This document shows positions 1 to 9,107 of a DNA stretch of 64,000 bases, piece by piece. The position numbers and the translations under genes were made by a program. This DNA is from Bradyrhizobium ottawaense (GTDB lineage: Bacteria > Pseudomonadota > Alphaproteobacteria > Rhizobiales > Xanthobacteraceae). The notes under the pieces are model-generated. The model saw only the letters and a list, made by a program, of their open reading frames with translations. It did no database searches and had not been told where the DNA came from. The stretch is taken from the NCBI RefSeq assembly GCF_002278135.3, contig NZ_CP029425.2, positions 7,230,001 through 7,294,000 on the forward strand, read 5' to 3'. Position 1 is the first letter of the stretch. Each line of letters starts with the position of its first letter.

Positions 1-782
1 ATATTGAATGTGAACTCGGTGTCCTTGATCGTGTTGCGGTCGACACCCGTGCAACTGCTACCCCCCTCGCCCCTGTCTTGTGTCCACCAATCGCGATTGG
101 CCACCAGTTTCTCGACATCGATCTTCCATCCCTGTTTGGCCAGGTCGGGAGCGATGGCGAAGTGCGCGGGATAAGTCGAATTCTGACCCTTGCCGCTCAC
201 CTGAACGCGGGGGTGGGTCGAGGTCTCCTGGGACTTCGCCAGGATTTTTGGGGTGATAGTGACCGTTCCGAGGTGCTGCAATTTGGGGCTGGGTGACGGC
301 GACGGCCCCGAACCTCCGCCCTTACCGGAAATGAACTCCCTGATCGCGGTGGCAATCTCCGGGTTGGAATAGGCGCCGTAGGTAACAGTGCTCAATGCGA
401 TCAGGAAGAAGAACGGCGCTGCACTGACGGTCAGACGCCGAATATGTGTGAAACGTTGCTTTTCGAGCTCGGTAACGCTGATCTGGCTCTTGATCTTGCT
501 GTAAACCCGCGACGCGCCGTCGGCCGAGTGCTTCTGGACTTTGGCGAGTTCTTTGAGCGCAGCGAGCCTTGCGCTATCGCTACCGAACGTCTGGAGGATC
601 TCGATCACCTGGTCGGCGTTGAAGATGCCGTCGCCTTCCACGACCTGTCGGACAGACCTGAATTCCGACCCCTCTAGCGCACGCACCTTCTGATAAAGAT
701 AAAAATACGCAACGAGCGCGAGCACTCCCAACACAGACGTCGCGCCGGCAATGACCGTAACCACTTCGACTGTCAATTGCAT
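1..782 (-). CDS. Membrane-anchored protein, C-terminus cut by window edge
   Basis: An open frame of 260 codons runs from an ATG at 782 off the left edge without a stop. GGAGGGG lies about 6 bases upstream of the start. Residues about 5-30 form an N-terminal hydrophobic segment and about 118-138 a second one. A charged, probably helical stretch lies between them. After the second segment comes a Gly/Ser/Pro-rich linker (GGGSGPSPSPSP), then a soluble domain rich in Val and Thr that is cut off. With two membrane spans, both the N- and C-terminal parts would sit on the same side. I do not recognise the family. It is the only intact gene in its surroundings, so the context gives no function. Confidence 0.7.
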   Translation of the reverse strand, partial: MQLTVEVVTVIAGATSVLGVLALVAYFYLYQKVRALEGSEFRSVRQVVEGDGIFNADQVIEILQTFGSDSARLAALKELAKVQKHSADGASRVYSKIKSQISVTELEKQRFTHIRRLTVSAAPFFFLIALSTVTYGAYSNPEIATAIREFISGKGGGSGPSPSPSPKLQHLGTVTITPKILAKSQETSTHPRVQVSGKGQNSTYPAHFAIAPDLAKQGWKIDVEKLVANRDWWTQDRGEGGSSCTGVDRNTIKDTEFTFN

Positions 783-968
783 TATTCCCCTCCGACATCT
801 GCACTCTGGCAAATTGCCGGATTGTTGTCACCGTCACATTTGGCGACGCGACTCCTTGAGGGCCAGGCCACGCGACGGCCTGACGCCATCTGCGGGACGC
901 CCAGACCAGAATGCGCAGCGCAGGTCGGTTTCGTCAAAAACGCCGTACTGCTCTCTATCCCGGTTAGA

Positions 969-1314
969 TCAATCTCGCGACTTGATGAGCCGAGCAACGA
1001 GTGGCAGGACGGCACCGAGGGCGATCAAGCTGAAGATCGGCCGCAACGTTATCGCGTTCGCGTATTGCAACGCAACGATGCCGGGAGGATGAGTACTGCG
1101 AGAAGCGCCTCATAGGCCCCGAGCGCGCCCGCCATTTCACTAATGCGCTCCAAGATACCCTTGACCAGCTGAGCCAATGGTCCAGTTGGGAAATGTTGCG
1201 CGGGGCCAGCGTGGCGATGGAGGGCTCGATGGAGGCAAGCCACTGTCGGCGCCGTTTTGCAGAAGGGCGCGAAGAACCTTTATCCGCCTTCTTGGGTCTC
1301 GTTTTTGCAGACAT
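969..1314 (-). pseudogene. Small two-span membrane protein, frameshifted twice
   Basis: The reading passes through three frames. A basic N-terminus (MSAKTRPKKADKG...) opens at 1314 and reads to about 1170. A second frame continues with LVKGILERISEMAGALGAYEALLAVLILP to about 1085. A third frame gives a hydrophobic end (IVALQYANAITLRPIFSLIALGAVLPLVARLIKSRD) up to a TGA at 969-971. Read together they make one plausible protein of about 115 residues with two transmembrane segments. Either the gene is broken or the sequence has two base errors. Family unknown. It lies just upstream of, and on the same strand as, the membrane gene at the left edge. Confidence 0.4.
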
Positions 1315-1686
1315 GTCTTCAGCTACGGCGAGCCACCAGAGTTCTGCGTTGAGAGGAGTGTCCAGCTGTCAACGGCGAAATCGGCGACTAACCGCGGGGG
1401 TTAATCTTGGCTTTGATGGTCCGCGCCGGCGTTGGACTACCGGGTAGAGACCAAAAAAGCCCGATCCGCCCAGCCAGGATTGGCGCGCGGAGCGCCGCGT
1501 CACGCCCCCCATATACCGGCGCGCCAAGGATTCGACTGCGTCGGATCGCCATCGACGCGGCAAGGACTCGATTACAGTAATCGGCCGATTTGGGCTCGGT
1601 TGTACGGTGGTTGTATGAAAATCGAGAGCGAGCAACAAAATCCGCCCAAAAAGCGTATGCAACAGCCTGCTTTCATTGAATTGCTT
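1315..1686. other. Non-coding stretch
   Basis: Short open frames occur on both strands but none has a convincing ribosome site or a recognisable product. I see nothing assignable here. Confidence 0.4.
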
Positions 1687-1745
1687 TAGAGCGTATGAAC
1701 GGAATCGAACCCTCGTATTCAGCTTGGAAGGCTGATGCTGCCTCG
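1687..1745 (-). other. 3' fragment of a tRNA-Gly(UCC) gene
   Basis: Read on the minus strand, TCAGC-CTTCCAA-GCTGA forms a perfect 5-bp anticodon stem with a UCC anticodon loop. A T-arm with GGTTCGATTCC and a sequence like the acceptor 3' strand (CATACGCTCTA) follow. No matching 5' acceptor strand or normal D-arm lies upstream, so the gene is not complete. Such 3' tRNA pieces are what integrating elements leave at attachment sites, so this may be an att remnant (inference). Confidence 0.6.
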
Positions 1746-1838
1746 AACTCAAGCAATATCGGTCCCGGTCACAGCTGAATCCTGAGGTGGTCCATATGAC
1801 GATCGGGTGGCCTTCTGCAGCGCGATAAGGGCATTGTC

Positions 1839-2270
1839 TTAACAAGCGACAACGCGAAGATTGTTTGTCGCGCCTCTAAGTCCAAACGGCACTCCCGAGA
1901 CAATCAAAGCCAAGTCGCCCAATCGAATATAGCCTTCGTGGTGCACGGCCGCCGAGGCGATCCGCGTCATCTCCTCATAACCAGAAGGACCGCTAGACAC
2001 GGCACTGTGCCCCCCCATAACAAGCACATGCGCCGAGCCGCTTTCTCGTCCGGGGTAAGGGCAAGGTTCGGCACCGGCGGCCGGCTGCGTGAGATCCGAG
2101 CAGCCGTCGTCCCGCCTGCCGTGAACCCGATGATGACCTTGGCGCCAATTTTAGCGGCAAGATCTGCCCCCGCGGCCGCGACGGCATGCGAAGGGGAACT
2201 CTCCACGTCATCTCGAGAAGCCTCAATCAGCGACCGATACATCGATCTAGTCATAAAGACCAAAGCCGCC
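1839..2270 (-). pseudogene. Pyruvate kinase C-terminal remnant
   Basis: Two overlapping frames together encode the end of a pyruvate kinase. The first carries AAKIGAKVIIGFTAGGTTAAR, the phosphotyrosine-binding-like part of the C-terminal domain. The second ends with GDLALIVSGVPFGLRGATNN, close to the usual kinase terminus. The switch falls at a run of seven G (2010-2016 on the plus strand), suggesting slippage. A stop precedes the fragment and the first roughly 330 residues of a normal enzyme (about 475) are absent. It cannot give an active enzyme. Confidence 0.75.
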
Positions 2271-2326
2271 CCTTACGGACTGCGGTCGACGGTAGTTGAG
2301 CCAGCCAATGTCCTCTCGCCAGTCGC

Positions 2327-2803
2327 TCAACACCATGCGATGGAGGCTATTGGCAAAGTAAATCCTGCTTTGAACCGATCCATGACAACCATTGTTTCAA
2401 TGCGCTTTATGTCTGAACTTTCGTCTGTAAGGCGCCGGGCAAACCGCTCGTAATCTTCCATATCGTTTACGGTAACGAGCAAGACGAGGTCAGCCAGACC
2501 TGTAACGCAGAATGCGCTCATCACTTCAGGCATGTTGCGAATTTGCCTCTTTAGACGATCAACGGTATCGGCACGCGCGCGCTCCAAGGAAATGAGAACC
2601 ACTGCGGTCACATTACGGCCAATTGCTTTTGGAGAAATGATGGAAACGTCGGCCTCTATGACACCCGTCGATCGAAGGCGTTTCAGCCGACGTTGAACTC
2701 CGGATGCGGATAGGCCGACCTTCCCTCCAAGTTGTTCACTACAGAGGCGATTGTCTCGTTGGACAAGATCAAGAAGACGAAAATCGATCTTGTCGAGTTG
2801 CAT
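2327..2803 (-). CDS. Lrp/AsnC-family transcriptional regulator
   Basis: The protein of 158 residues starts at MQLDKIDFRLLDLVQ, a typical Lrp opening. The N-terminal winged helix-turn-helix covers residues about 4-60 and includes LGGKVGLSASGVQRRLKRL. The C-terminal RAM/ligand-binding domain follows, with GLADLVLLVTVNDMEDYERF. A longer in-frame start exists at 2929, but the extra 42 residues look unstructured and the shorter form matches family length; GAGG precedes it. Lrp-type regulators usually respond to an amino acid or related small molecule. It lies downstream of and collinear with the FAD, TIM-barrel and Tm-1-like genes and is a candidate regulator of them (inference). Confidence 0.85.
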   Translation of the reverse strand: MQLDKIDFRLLDLVQRDNRLCSEQLGGKVGLSASGVQRRLKRLRSTGVIEADVSIISPKAIGRNVTAVVLISLERARADTVDRLKRQIRNMPEVMSAFCVTGLADLVLLVTVNDMEDYERFARRLTDESSDIKRIETMVVMDRFKAGFTLPIASIAWC

Positions 2804-3132
2804 CACTGCCTCGCGGCCAGCGGATTGCGATCGCGTCGGGGAAGCAGACGCCTGCGCTGCTTGTCCTGACATTTTCGACTTCTCACTACGCCGCCTAGCT
2901 GTTGAACGATCGATTTCTCGCGCTGTCATATGTCTTGGAACACCTGTTGGGAGCCCAGCTCTTTGCGATACATCGTAGACAGTTGGTGCGGCGATCTCCC
3001 CCTCCGCCGGGGCTCACCAAACTCGAACCCGGCCGTCCCTCGAGGATGTCGCGGGTCGGGGCCGACGTTTCTATCGATGCGCGCCCCGGACCGAGCACAT
3101 ATTCCCCGCCACAAGACGAGTGTGGTAGATCG
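2804..3132. other. Intergenic region upstream of the Lrp-type regulator
   Basis: About 330 bases separate the regulator from the flavoprotein gene. It could hold the regulator's own promoter. No clear operator, terminator hairpin or additional gene was recognised. Confidence 0.4.
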
Positions 3133-4890
3133 TCAAGCTCTGGAGGCGACGGTTTTTTGCTCCTGATCAGCGGAAAGCACTATTGCGTTGACGGTGCGAT
3201 ATGCGAATACGATGGCGGGACCGATTGTTATGCCAGCCCCGGGATAAATCCCGCGCATCGGCGACGTCATGTCGTTGCCGCAAGCATAAAGACCCTGGAT
3301 TGCATTGCCTTGTGCATCCAGGACGTTTCCGTAACTGTCCGTCGCCAATCCAGTCGCCGTGCCAAGCGTTGCCGGAACGATCGGCAGCGCGACAAATGGT
3401 CCGTTCTTGATTGGTCCAAGATTTGGATTTTTTCCGACGGTCGGATCGCCGAGCGTGCGATTGAAAGCCGATTCCCCACGCTTAAAGAGGGGATCCCGTC
3501 CTTGGGCAGCGTGCGCGTTGTGTTCCTCGATCGTCTTTTGAAGCACAGCGGGATCTAGTCCCAGCTGCTTTGCGAGCTCAGAAATCGTATCACCTGCCTT
3601 GACGTAGCCAAGGCGGACATATTTACCGATACTCAACGTCCAGGGCCATGGCAGTAGGTGCCCCATGCCCCTCAATCGAACGAACTGGTGATCGCAGATG
3701 AAGTAGAATCGCTTATCTGCTGGATAGCCGTTTTCAAACATTGCCAGGCAAATATCGTGATACGAATTCGATTCGTTGACGAAGCGTCTGGCGTTTGGAC
3801 CGACAGCAATGACCCCAGGACGGCCCCGGTCGAGCCAGCCGTATGGCACAACCTGCGAGCCGCTGCCGCGTTTCAGGATTGAAACCGGCGTCCAGAAGCC
3901 TGCCGATGCGACATCTTTGTCGATGGCGGCCCCGAGCGTAGTTGCAAGCCCAATGCCATCACCGTTAACATCGGCGTGGGCCAACGTAACATCATGCTGG
4001 TGTGCACCACTGACGTCCGTTCTCAACTGCGCGTTCCGGGCAAAGCCGCCAGATGCGAGAACAACACCACGTGAGGCGCGCACGCGGATGCCAACATCGA
4101 TCCGCTTGATAATGGCACCCGTGACGCGCCCGCCTTCCTGCGTGAGCTCGACCGCTGGAGAAGATGGCCAAATTTCTACGCCGTACTCGTGCAGGCTCAC
4201 CAGCAGCCGCGCGATCAAGGCATTCCCACCGCTGAGCTCAGTACCACGCCTGAAGCTGAGCCGGTCCCGCGCATAGCGACTCAGGCGAGTTACGACGTGT
4301 TTGAGCGACGCAACGCTTCTCACCTCGCTCGATGAGATCATCATGCCCCCGAGCACAACTCGAATGGGATCACCAATCAAATCGAAGTCCTTGCCGAGAA
4401 GCCGCCCATCATAGGGGGCCGGGCTCAGTGCCCGTCCCTTATCAGCGCCGCCAAGTTGGCTCGAGTGATAATCGGGCGTAGTGGCCAGAGTAAACTTGAC
4501 ACTCGTGCCGTTCTCGAGCGCGGTTAGCGCCGCCGGGCCGTCTTCAAGATAAGCATCAATGAATTGCGCACGATAATGAACGCCGAGTTCGTGCTGCAGG
4601 TATGTCCTCGCATTGGCGATGGTGTCATCGATGTTAGCCGCGCGCGCCTGAGCAGAACAAGGAACCCAGATCATGCCATTCGAAAGGGCCGTCGTTCCGC
4701 CAAGTCGCGGAGATCTCTCGCATACAATGACGCGCAGTCCGGCCTTTGCCGCATAGAGCGCCGCCGACAGCCCGGCCGCACCGCTTCCGATCACGAGGAC
4801 ATCTGTCTCCCAGTCCTGATCCGCTCTCGTCCCTCCTTTTGAGGCGAAAGCGATCGTGTCCGGCTTAGCTCGGTCATTTGGTGCGTTCAT
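3133..4890 (-). CDS. FAD-dependent dehydrogenase, fumarate reductase/ketosteroid dehydrogenase type
   Basis: The N-terminus carries the dinucleotide-binding motif DVLVIGSGAAGLSAALYAAK with an acidic residue (CERS) at the end of the second strand, followed by GGTTALSNGMIWVP. This is the opening of the FAD_binding_2 family, which includes fumarate reductase flavoproteins and 3-ketosteroid-delta-1-dehydrogenases. Near the C-terminus GIYPGAGITIGPAIVFAY is the conserved FAD-contacting end. Length is about 585 residues, usual for the family. I chose the ATG at 4890 preceded by AGCGAGG; an in-frame GTG lies 15 bases upstream. It probably oxidises or reduces an unknown C-C bond in a pathway shared with the two genes upstream. 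Substrate cannot be read from sequence. Confidence 0.85.
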   Translation of the reverse strand: MNAPNDRAKPDTIAFASKGGTRADQDWETDVLVIGSGAAGLSAALYAAKAGLRVIVCERSPRLGGTTALSNGMIWVPCSAQARAANIDDTIANARTYLQHELGVHYRAQFIDAYLEDGPAALTALENGTSVKFTLATTPDYHSSQLGGADKGRALSPAPYDGRLLGKDFDLIGDPIRVVLGGMMISSSEVRSVASLKHVVTRLSRYARDRLSFRRGTELSGGNALIARLLVSLHEYGVEIWPSSPAVELTQEGGRVTGAIIKRIDVGIRVRASRGVVLASGGFARNAQLRTDVSGAHQHDVTLAHADVNGDGIGLATTLGAAIDKDVASAGFWTPVSILKRGSGSQVVPYGWLDRGRPGVIAVGPNARRFVNESNSYHDICLAMFENGYPADKRFYFICDHQFVRLRGMGHLLPWPWTLSIGKYVRLGYVKAGDTISELAKQLGLDPAVLQKTIEEHNAHAAQGRDPLFKRGESAFNRTLGDPTVGKNPNLGPIKNGPFVALPIVPATLGTATGLATDSYGNVLDAQGNAIQGLYACGNDMTSPMRGIYPGAGITIGPAIVFAYRTVNAIVLSADQEQKTVASRA

Positions 4891-4951
4891 GCGGCCTCGC
4901 TGCACGTTGCAGTGAACATCAATGAGTTTGCGGAAGCGGGACAGCTTTGAA

Positions 4952-5749
4952 TTACGCCGCCGCTGTTTTCACTGCCCGCTCAATTGGAATTCTTTCGATC
5001 GAGGATGCGCCAACAAAGCCAACACACTCGGTCGTCCGATAGACCTCGATCGTATCTTCAGGCTCGGCAATTGCCCCACCATGGCAAAGCGAGAGCACGT
5101 CCGACCGGATGCTTCGCGCCGCCGCGTTGATCTCATTGATGCGCCGGATCGCCTCCTTAAGGGATTGCCCCTCCTCATGACCGACAAGGCCACCGCGCGT
5201 TGCGCCGACATGTGGGACGATGCAGTCGGCCCCTGCACTTGCCATCGCTTTGGCGTCTTGAGGGCTTGCGACATAGGCGAGCGAAAAGATATTCTTCTTT
5301 CGCGCGAGAGCGATCAGTTCGACCTCACGTTCAAAGCCAAGGCCGACGCGGCCGCGGCGGTCACGCCAGTTGTCGCCCATGGTTGAGATCGTCGGATAGT
5401 TGATGACGCCGGAGAGCCCAGCAGCCCAGAACTTGTCCAAGAGAGCATCGAGGTCGAGCCGGAGAGGATCCCAAGCCTCGATACCGCCAACTACCGGCAC
5501 GGAACACACCACGTTACGAATTTCCGCCGCAAGCTCCAGCGTGCGTGCGTTGGAATCGCCAATCCGGCTCGTGGGAAGCCCCATCAGACGCGACAGGCCG
5601 GTCGAGTAGACCACCAGCATGTCGGCACCTCCAAGAACGGCACATTTCGCGACCAGGCCGCAGCTACTTCCTGCCGCGAGAATTGCTTTTCGCTCCGTCA
5701 CCTGTCCTTCGATCCTGGAAATAATTTCGGTTCGGTCAAACATCCGCAT
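4952..5749 (-). CDS. TIM-barrel PEP-hydrolase-like protein
   Basis: The protein of 265 residues has repeated beta-alpha units such as AILAAGSSCGLVAKCAVLGGADMLVVY, PVVGGIEAWDP, GVINYPTISTMGDNWR and DCIVPHVGATRGG. These are features of the TIM-barrel family annotated as phosphoenolpyruvate hydrolase-like or signal-transduction TIM-barrel protein (PEP_hydrolase family). AAGAAGGTG sits 8 bases before the ATG at 5749, which overlaps the end of the Tm-1-like gene by 14 bases, so the two are translationally coupled. This pair is often seen together, and in some proteins fused. Precise reaction unknown. A decayed paralogue lies at 7093. Confidence 0.8.
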   Translation of the reverse strand: MRMFDRTEIISRIEGQVTERKAILAAGSSCGLVAKCAVLGGADMLVVYSTGLSRLMGLPTSRIGDSNARTLELAAEIRNVVCSVPVVGGIEAWDPLRLDLDALLDKFWAAGLSGVINYPTISTMGDNWRDRRGRVGLGFEREVELIALARKKNIFSLAYVASPQDAKAMASAGADCIVPHVGATRGGLVGHEEGQSLKEAIRRINEINAAARSIRSDVLSLCHGGAIAEPEDTIEVYRTTECVGFVGASSIERIPIERAVKTAAA

Positions 5750-6989
5750 GGGATGCACCTTCTTGCGTGAGTTGTTCCAGGATCCATGCCGTGGCAGCCT
5801 CGGCGAACTCGCCATCGTTAATGTGACAGTTCAGGTCGCGGACCATGACGTGCGCGGAGAGATGTCCCTTGACCGCATCCAGCCAAGCCTTGTCGACGTC
5901 GGGATCGTAGAAGATGCCTCCTTGGCGGTCGTAATCGGATACGCCTTTCGCCGGCCAAAGGACCATCGTGGGTCCTTTGGCACGCGATAGCCGTTCTGCC
6001 GTAAGCCGGCCAATGCTCGCGTTCTCAGACGCAGTTGTGCGCATGAGCGTCGTGTAAGGCGTATGGGCGTAGAACTGGCGACCCCGAAACTGATCAGGAA
6101 CGCTCGATGGCAGGCCAAAATTGACCATATCGATCGCACCAGGCGCGATCACTTGCGGAATCTGTTGCCGCGACGCTGCCTTGAGCCGATCCGGACCGGC
6201 GCTTGCGGTGCCTCCAACGATTTCGTCTCCGAGCTCCGTTATGATCAAATCAATGACGGCGTCGAATTCACCAGCCGCGATCAGCTGCTCCATTTTATGG
6301 CCGCCCGCCCCGTTAGCCGGAAAGACGATCGCGTCTACAACGGCGTCGGCAAGCCGCGCTACGCATTGATTCGCGGCCGGCGTGGTCACGCCGAAGGCCG
6401 TTATCGCAACGATCTTCTTGTCTCGCCCAAGCTTGACGGGAGCATAGTGCGTGGCCGCAATGGCCCGCCCCGCGTTCTTGAGCACCCTACTGGTAAAGAC
6501 ATTGATGCCGAACAGATCGACCAGCGTCGGATAGAGGATGATGTCGCTGTGAGTGGCCAATTCGGCGAGTAGCGCAGGCCTTGCGCTGCTCACCAGAAAT
6601 TTCGGAAAGCCATAAGGCAGCTCAGACACAACTTCGCCGAAAACCGCGCTTGCCCTACCCCCCGCAACCCCGACAATCGCGCTGATCGTTCCTGCCCCCA
6701 GGAGGTCACCAACCTTACTGCGCGTCCTTTCAGCAATCTGCTTCAAGAGTTCCGTGGGGGTCTTCGCATCGGCTGGTTTGTCGCCGCCATCCCTCCCAGT
6801 GCCGACGTCGATCAGGATGGTCTTGCGGCCGCACGCCTCGATAATGTCCGCAAGGTAAGACGCCTCGCGGCCCTTGGTATCCAGCGTGGCCACGATCGCG
6901 ACCGCATCCGTAGTCGCGGATCCAGTCGCTAGTTCGGACAGGTTACCATCACGGGCCGACCTCTGGTCGTCCGTACAATGGTGAGACAC
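5736..6989 (-). CDS. Tm-1-like/UPF0261 family protein
   Basis: The protein of 417 residues contains VAIVATLDTKGREASYLADII near the start, then TILIDVGTG, GVAGGRASAVFGEVVSELPYG and VFTSRVLKNAGRAIAATHYAP, and in the second half MVNFGLPSSVPDQFRGRQFY and YHTPYTTLMRT-like text. These are hallmarks of the UPF0261 family, related to the tomato Tm-1 virus-resistance protein with an ATP-binding N-terminal domain. Bacterial members usually sit next to PEP-hydrolase-like TIM-barrel genes, as here. The ATG lies 100 bases from the divergent decayed paralogue region, so 6990-7092 is probably a promoter region. Reaction unknown. Confidence 0.85.
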   Translation of the reverse strand: MSHHCTDDQRSARDGNLSELATGSATTDAVAIVATLDTKGREASYLADIIEACGRKTILIDVGTGRDGGDKPADAKTPTELLKQIAERTRSKVGDLLGAGTISAIVGVAGGRASAVFGEVVSELPYGFPKFLVSSARPALLAELATHSDIILYPTLVDLFGINVFTSRVLKNAGRAIAATHYAPVKLGRDKKIVAITAFGVTTPAANQCVARLADAVVDAIVFPANGAGGHKMEQLIAAGEFDAVIDLIITELGDEIVGGTASAGPDRLKAASRQQIPQVIAPGAIDMVNFGLPSSVPDQFRGRQFYAHTPYTTLMRTTASENASIGRLTAERLSRAKGPTMVLWPAKGVSDYDRQGGIFYDPDVDKAWLDAVKGHLSAHVMVRDLNCHINDGEFAEAATAWILEQLTQEGASHADV

Positions 6990-7008
6990 GATCTTCCTCC
7001 CAGATCAT

Positions 7009-7047
7009 ACCTAACTATAGGTGGTCTAGACCCGGCTCTACCCGGGT
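7009..7047. promoter_or_regulatory. Two short inverted repeats upstream of the Tm-1-like gene
   Basis: ACCTA-acta-TAGGT occupies 7009-7022 and ACCCGG-ctctac-CCGGGT occupies 7030-7047, both in the gap before the start at 6989. Their position suits operator sites for a regulator of the minus-strand operon. Binding by the Lrp-type protein is only a guess. Confidence 0.35.
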
Positions 7048-7092
7048 ATAAGATTGGTGAGGCGGCCAAATGGGTAATATTGGGTAGAAACG

Positions 7093-7694
7093 TTGAGAGC
7101 GAGAGTTCGCGGCAAACTTGCTACACAGATGTCGGACATAGCTAAAGGCGCACAATTGCAAGTCTACGCGCCCTCCTTGCGCAGCCTTCCAAAAGGCTTC
7201 CTGCTGGTCATGGCGACCCTGCCAATCCTGGACTGGAACGACTGTCTTTTGCGAGACTTGCTAACCCTCGACCAGGCAACGACGGCTCTCTATGCGGCGA
7301 TAATCATGATCGACCCGTTCGCCTGCTGGGAGGATAGGGCCGAATCGTTGAAGGATGCCGGCATCACCGGCGTCGCCAATTTCCGCGCGCATCTATGATC
7401 GAGCGGTCGGCGGCGGGCGTACCTGTTGATGCCGGACAGGAGCTCGAACTTCGGCGGAAGGAATGGTTCATAAGCCTTGGCTTCAAGGCGTTGTTTGCCG
7501 TCGCGAGCGATTCTGAAATTACTGCAGCGGAGAAGCGATTTGGCTCCCATCTGGACGGACTCATCCATCTACCAGCAGAGGCTCTTACACGGACGATGAG
7601 CGAGGAGATGGAGCTGGTAAGTCTTGGCCAGCACGGATCGTCATTTCCAATGGCCGCGCTTTTGGATGGGACGACTTCGAAGCGGCCAACTTGA
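7093..7694 (+). pseudogene. Decayed second TIM-barrel (PEP-hydrolase-like) gene
   Basis: Frame 1 from 7093 encodes a start and then TALYAAIIMIDPFACWEDRAESLKDAGITGVANF, which resembles the TIM-barrel family of the intact gene at 4952. At 7395 (overlapping ATGA) the reading shifts to another frame with WFISLGFKALFAVASDSEITAAEKRF and LDGLIHLPAEAL, again matching barrel strands. The total is shorter than the family and the frame is broken. It is a divergent paralogue, facing away from the intact copy. Confidence 0.5.
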
Positions 7695-8604
7695 GCAAAG
7701 TGACGCGCGGGACTGTCTGTGATCCGCAGCTTCCCGAGCATGGGTTTGTCTTGACGACCCCAGAAGACTGGCCGCCTTTCCGCGATGAAGTCTGTGCGGG
7801 TTCAAGCCTTCGGTGAATCGTTGTCGCTCGAGAGAATGCATTTTTCCGTTTGGCTGGTGAGGACGCGCTCAACAGCGGTCTCAGGACGACCTGATATGCG
7901 TATCTGGGAGCGTCAACAGCAGGTTCACGATCTAGGGGGAATTCAGCGCAGTTTGTGCATTTCCTGCTCGGGACTGGCAATGCTGGGCTGCCTCGCGAGG
8001 TGATCTCGTCGATATCGCCGGAATCAATCGCAGCTGGCGTTGCAATAGGCATTAGCTAAAAGTTGGATGCGGCCCCGTCGCTAATTGCTATTCTATGGAG
8101 GCGATCGTGGTGACGCCGCTGAAGAACCCCACGGGATTACAGATTTCCGAGCGATTTGCAGCGGGGGTGCACGGCATCGGGAGGCCGCGACAGCGCGCGC
8201 TTCCAGCTCGATGAACTCGCCGTTCGGGCCTCGGATGAGCCTGAACCACTTATCACATCGTTTCCGGTGCTGCTCCGTCCCATGATCTACTTCGTAGCCC
8301 GTCTTTTTCGTTACATGAGACGGCGCAACGGGCGGGATGTGTCAGGCACGACTATCGTTACGCTATCCGTCCATCGGACCGGCTGCAATCACCTCGATAT
8401 CTCGACTGCCAAGTGGGTATGATGACGCCCCAAAAAAGACCGCCGCCGGATTTCTCCGGCAGCGGCTCAAGTCTTGGGAGAAAGCAGACGAACCGGTCTG
8501 CCAGCGGAGAAGAGATAAGAGCGGAATTCTGGCCCCCGCTCGCTATTATTCAAAAGATGTCGGATTGGTCACAGCGCACGAACTCAGCATCCGGGTAAAG
8601 TTGG
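7695..8604 (+). other. Decayed region with one unassigned coding-like stretch
   Basis: A plus-strand frame at about 7630-7826 reads ARIVISNGRAFGWDDFEAANLSK and then LPEHGFVLTTPEDWPPFRDEV before a stop, which looks like former coding sequence of unknown family. Around 8094-8285 there is another short coding-like piece (VTPLKNPTGLQISERFA). Neither has an intact gene around it. Confidence 0.3.
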
Positions 8605-9093
8605 GTAATCTACTTCGAAACGCATCGCAACAGGATGACGACGGATCTCCTCTTCACGCTCGACCTGATGGATCAGGTTCCGGAGATGCGCCTGCTTGCC
8701 GATCTCTCGCACTTCTTGGTGAGCTGCGAATTCTGGTATCCGATCTCGGACGAGGACGAAGCGCTGGTGCGGCGAGTGCTCGATCGCACTTGGGCATTTC
8801 ATGGCCGTGTTGCGTCTCGCGAGCAGATACAGGTCGAGATCACGTTCCCTCAACACAAGATCTGGCTGGACCTATTTCTTGGATGGTCGAAATACGGATT
8901 CAAGAGCTGGAAGACGCGCTGCTGCGGATGCCCGCCTCACCTTCGCATGCGAACTTGGCCCACAGCCTTACGCAATTAGCGATCGGCTGGGCAACGACAC
9001 CACGGACCGCTGGCAGGAAGCTGTCCTGCTCAAATCCCTGGTGCGCGCAATCTGTTTGAGGAGGCGGCGAACGATGAGCAGTCGTCACCCGTA
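8605..9093 (+). pseudogene. Sugar phosphate isomerase/epimerase-like remnant
   Basis: The frame begins with VIYFETHRNRMTTDLLFTLDL and continues with [37 protein letters not shown] and [11 protein letters not shown]. This follows the second half of xylose-isomerase-like TIM-barrel proteins, where ETHR, ADxSH and HxRV positions bind metal and substrate. After about 8900 the frame changes and [16 protein letters not shown] continues the same family. The N-terminal half is missing, so the gene is dead. Confidence 0.55.
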
Positions 9094-9107
9094 AATCGTT
9101 TAGTCGC

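Noticed and set aside
1687..1760. A complete tRNA gene
   Set aside because: The 3' half fits tRNA-Gly but no matching 5' acceptor strand or D-arm is present.
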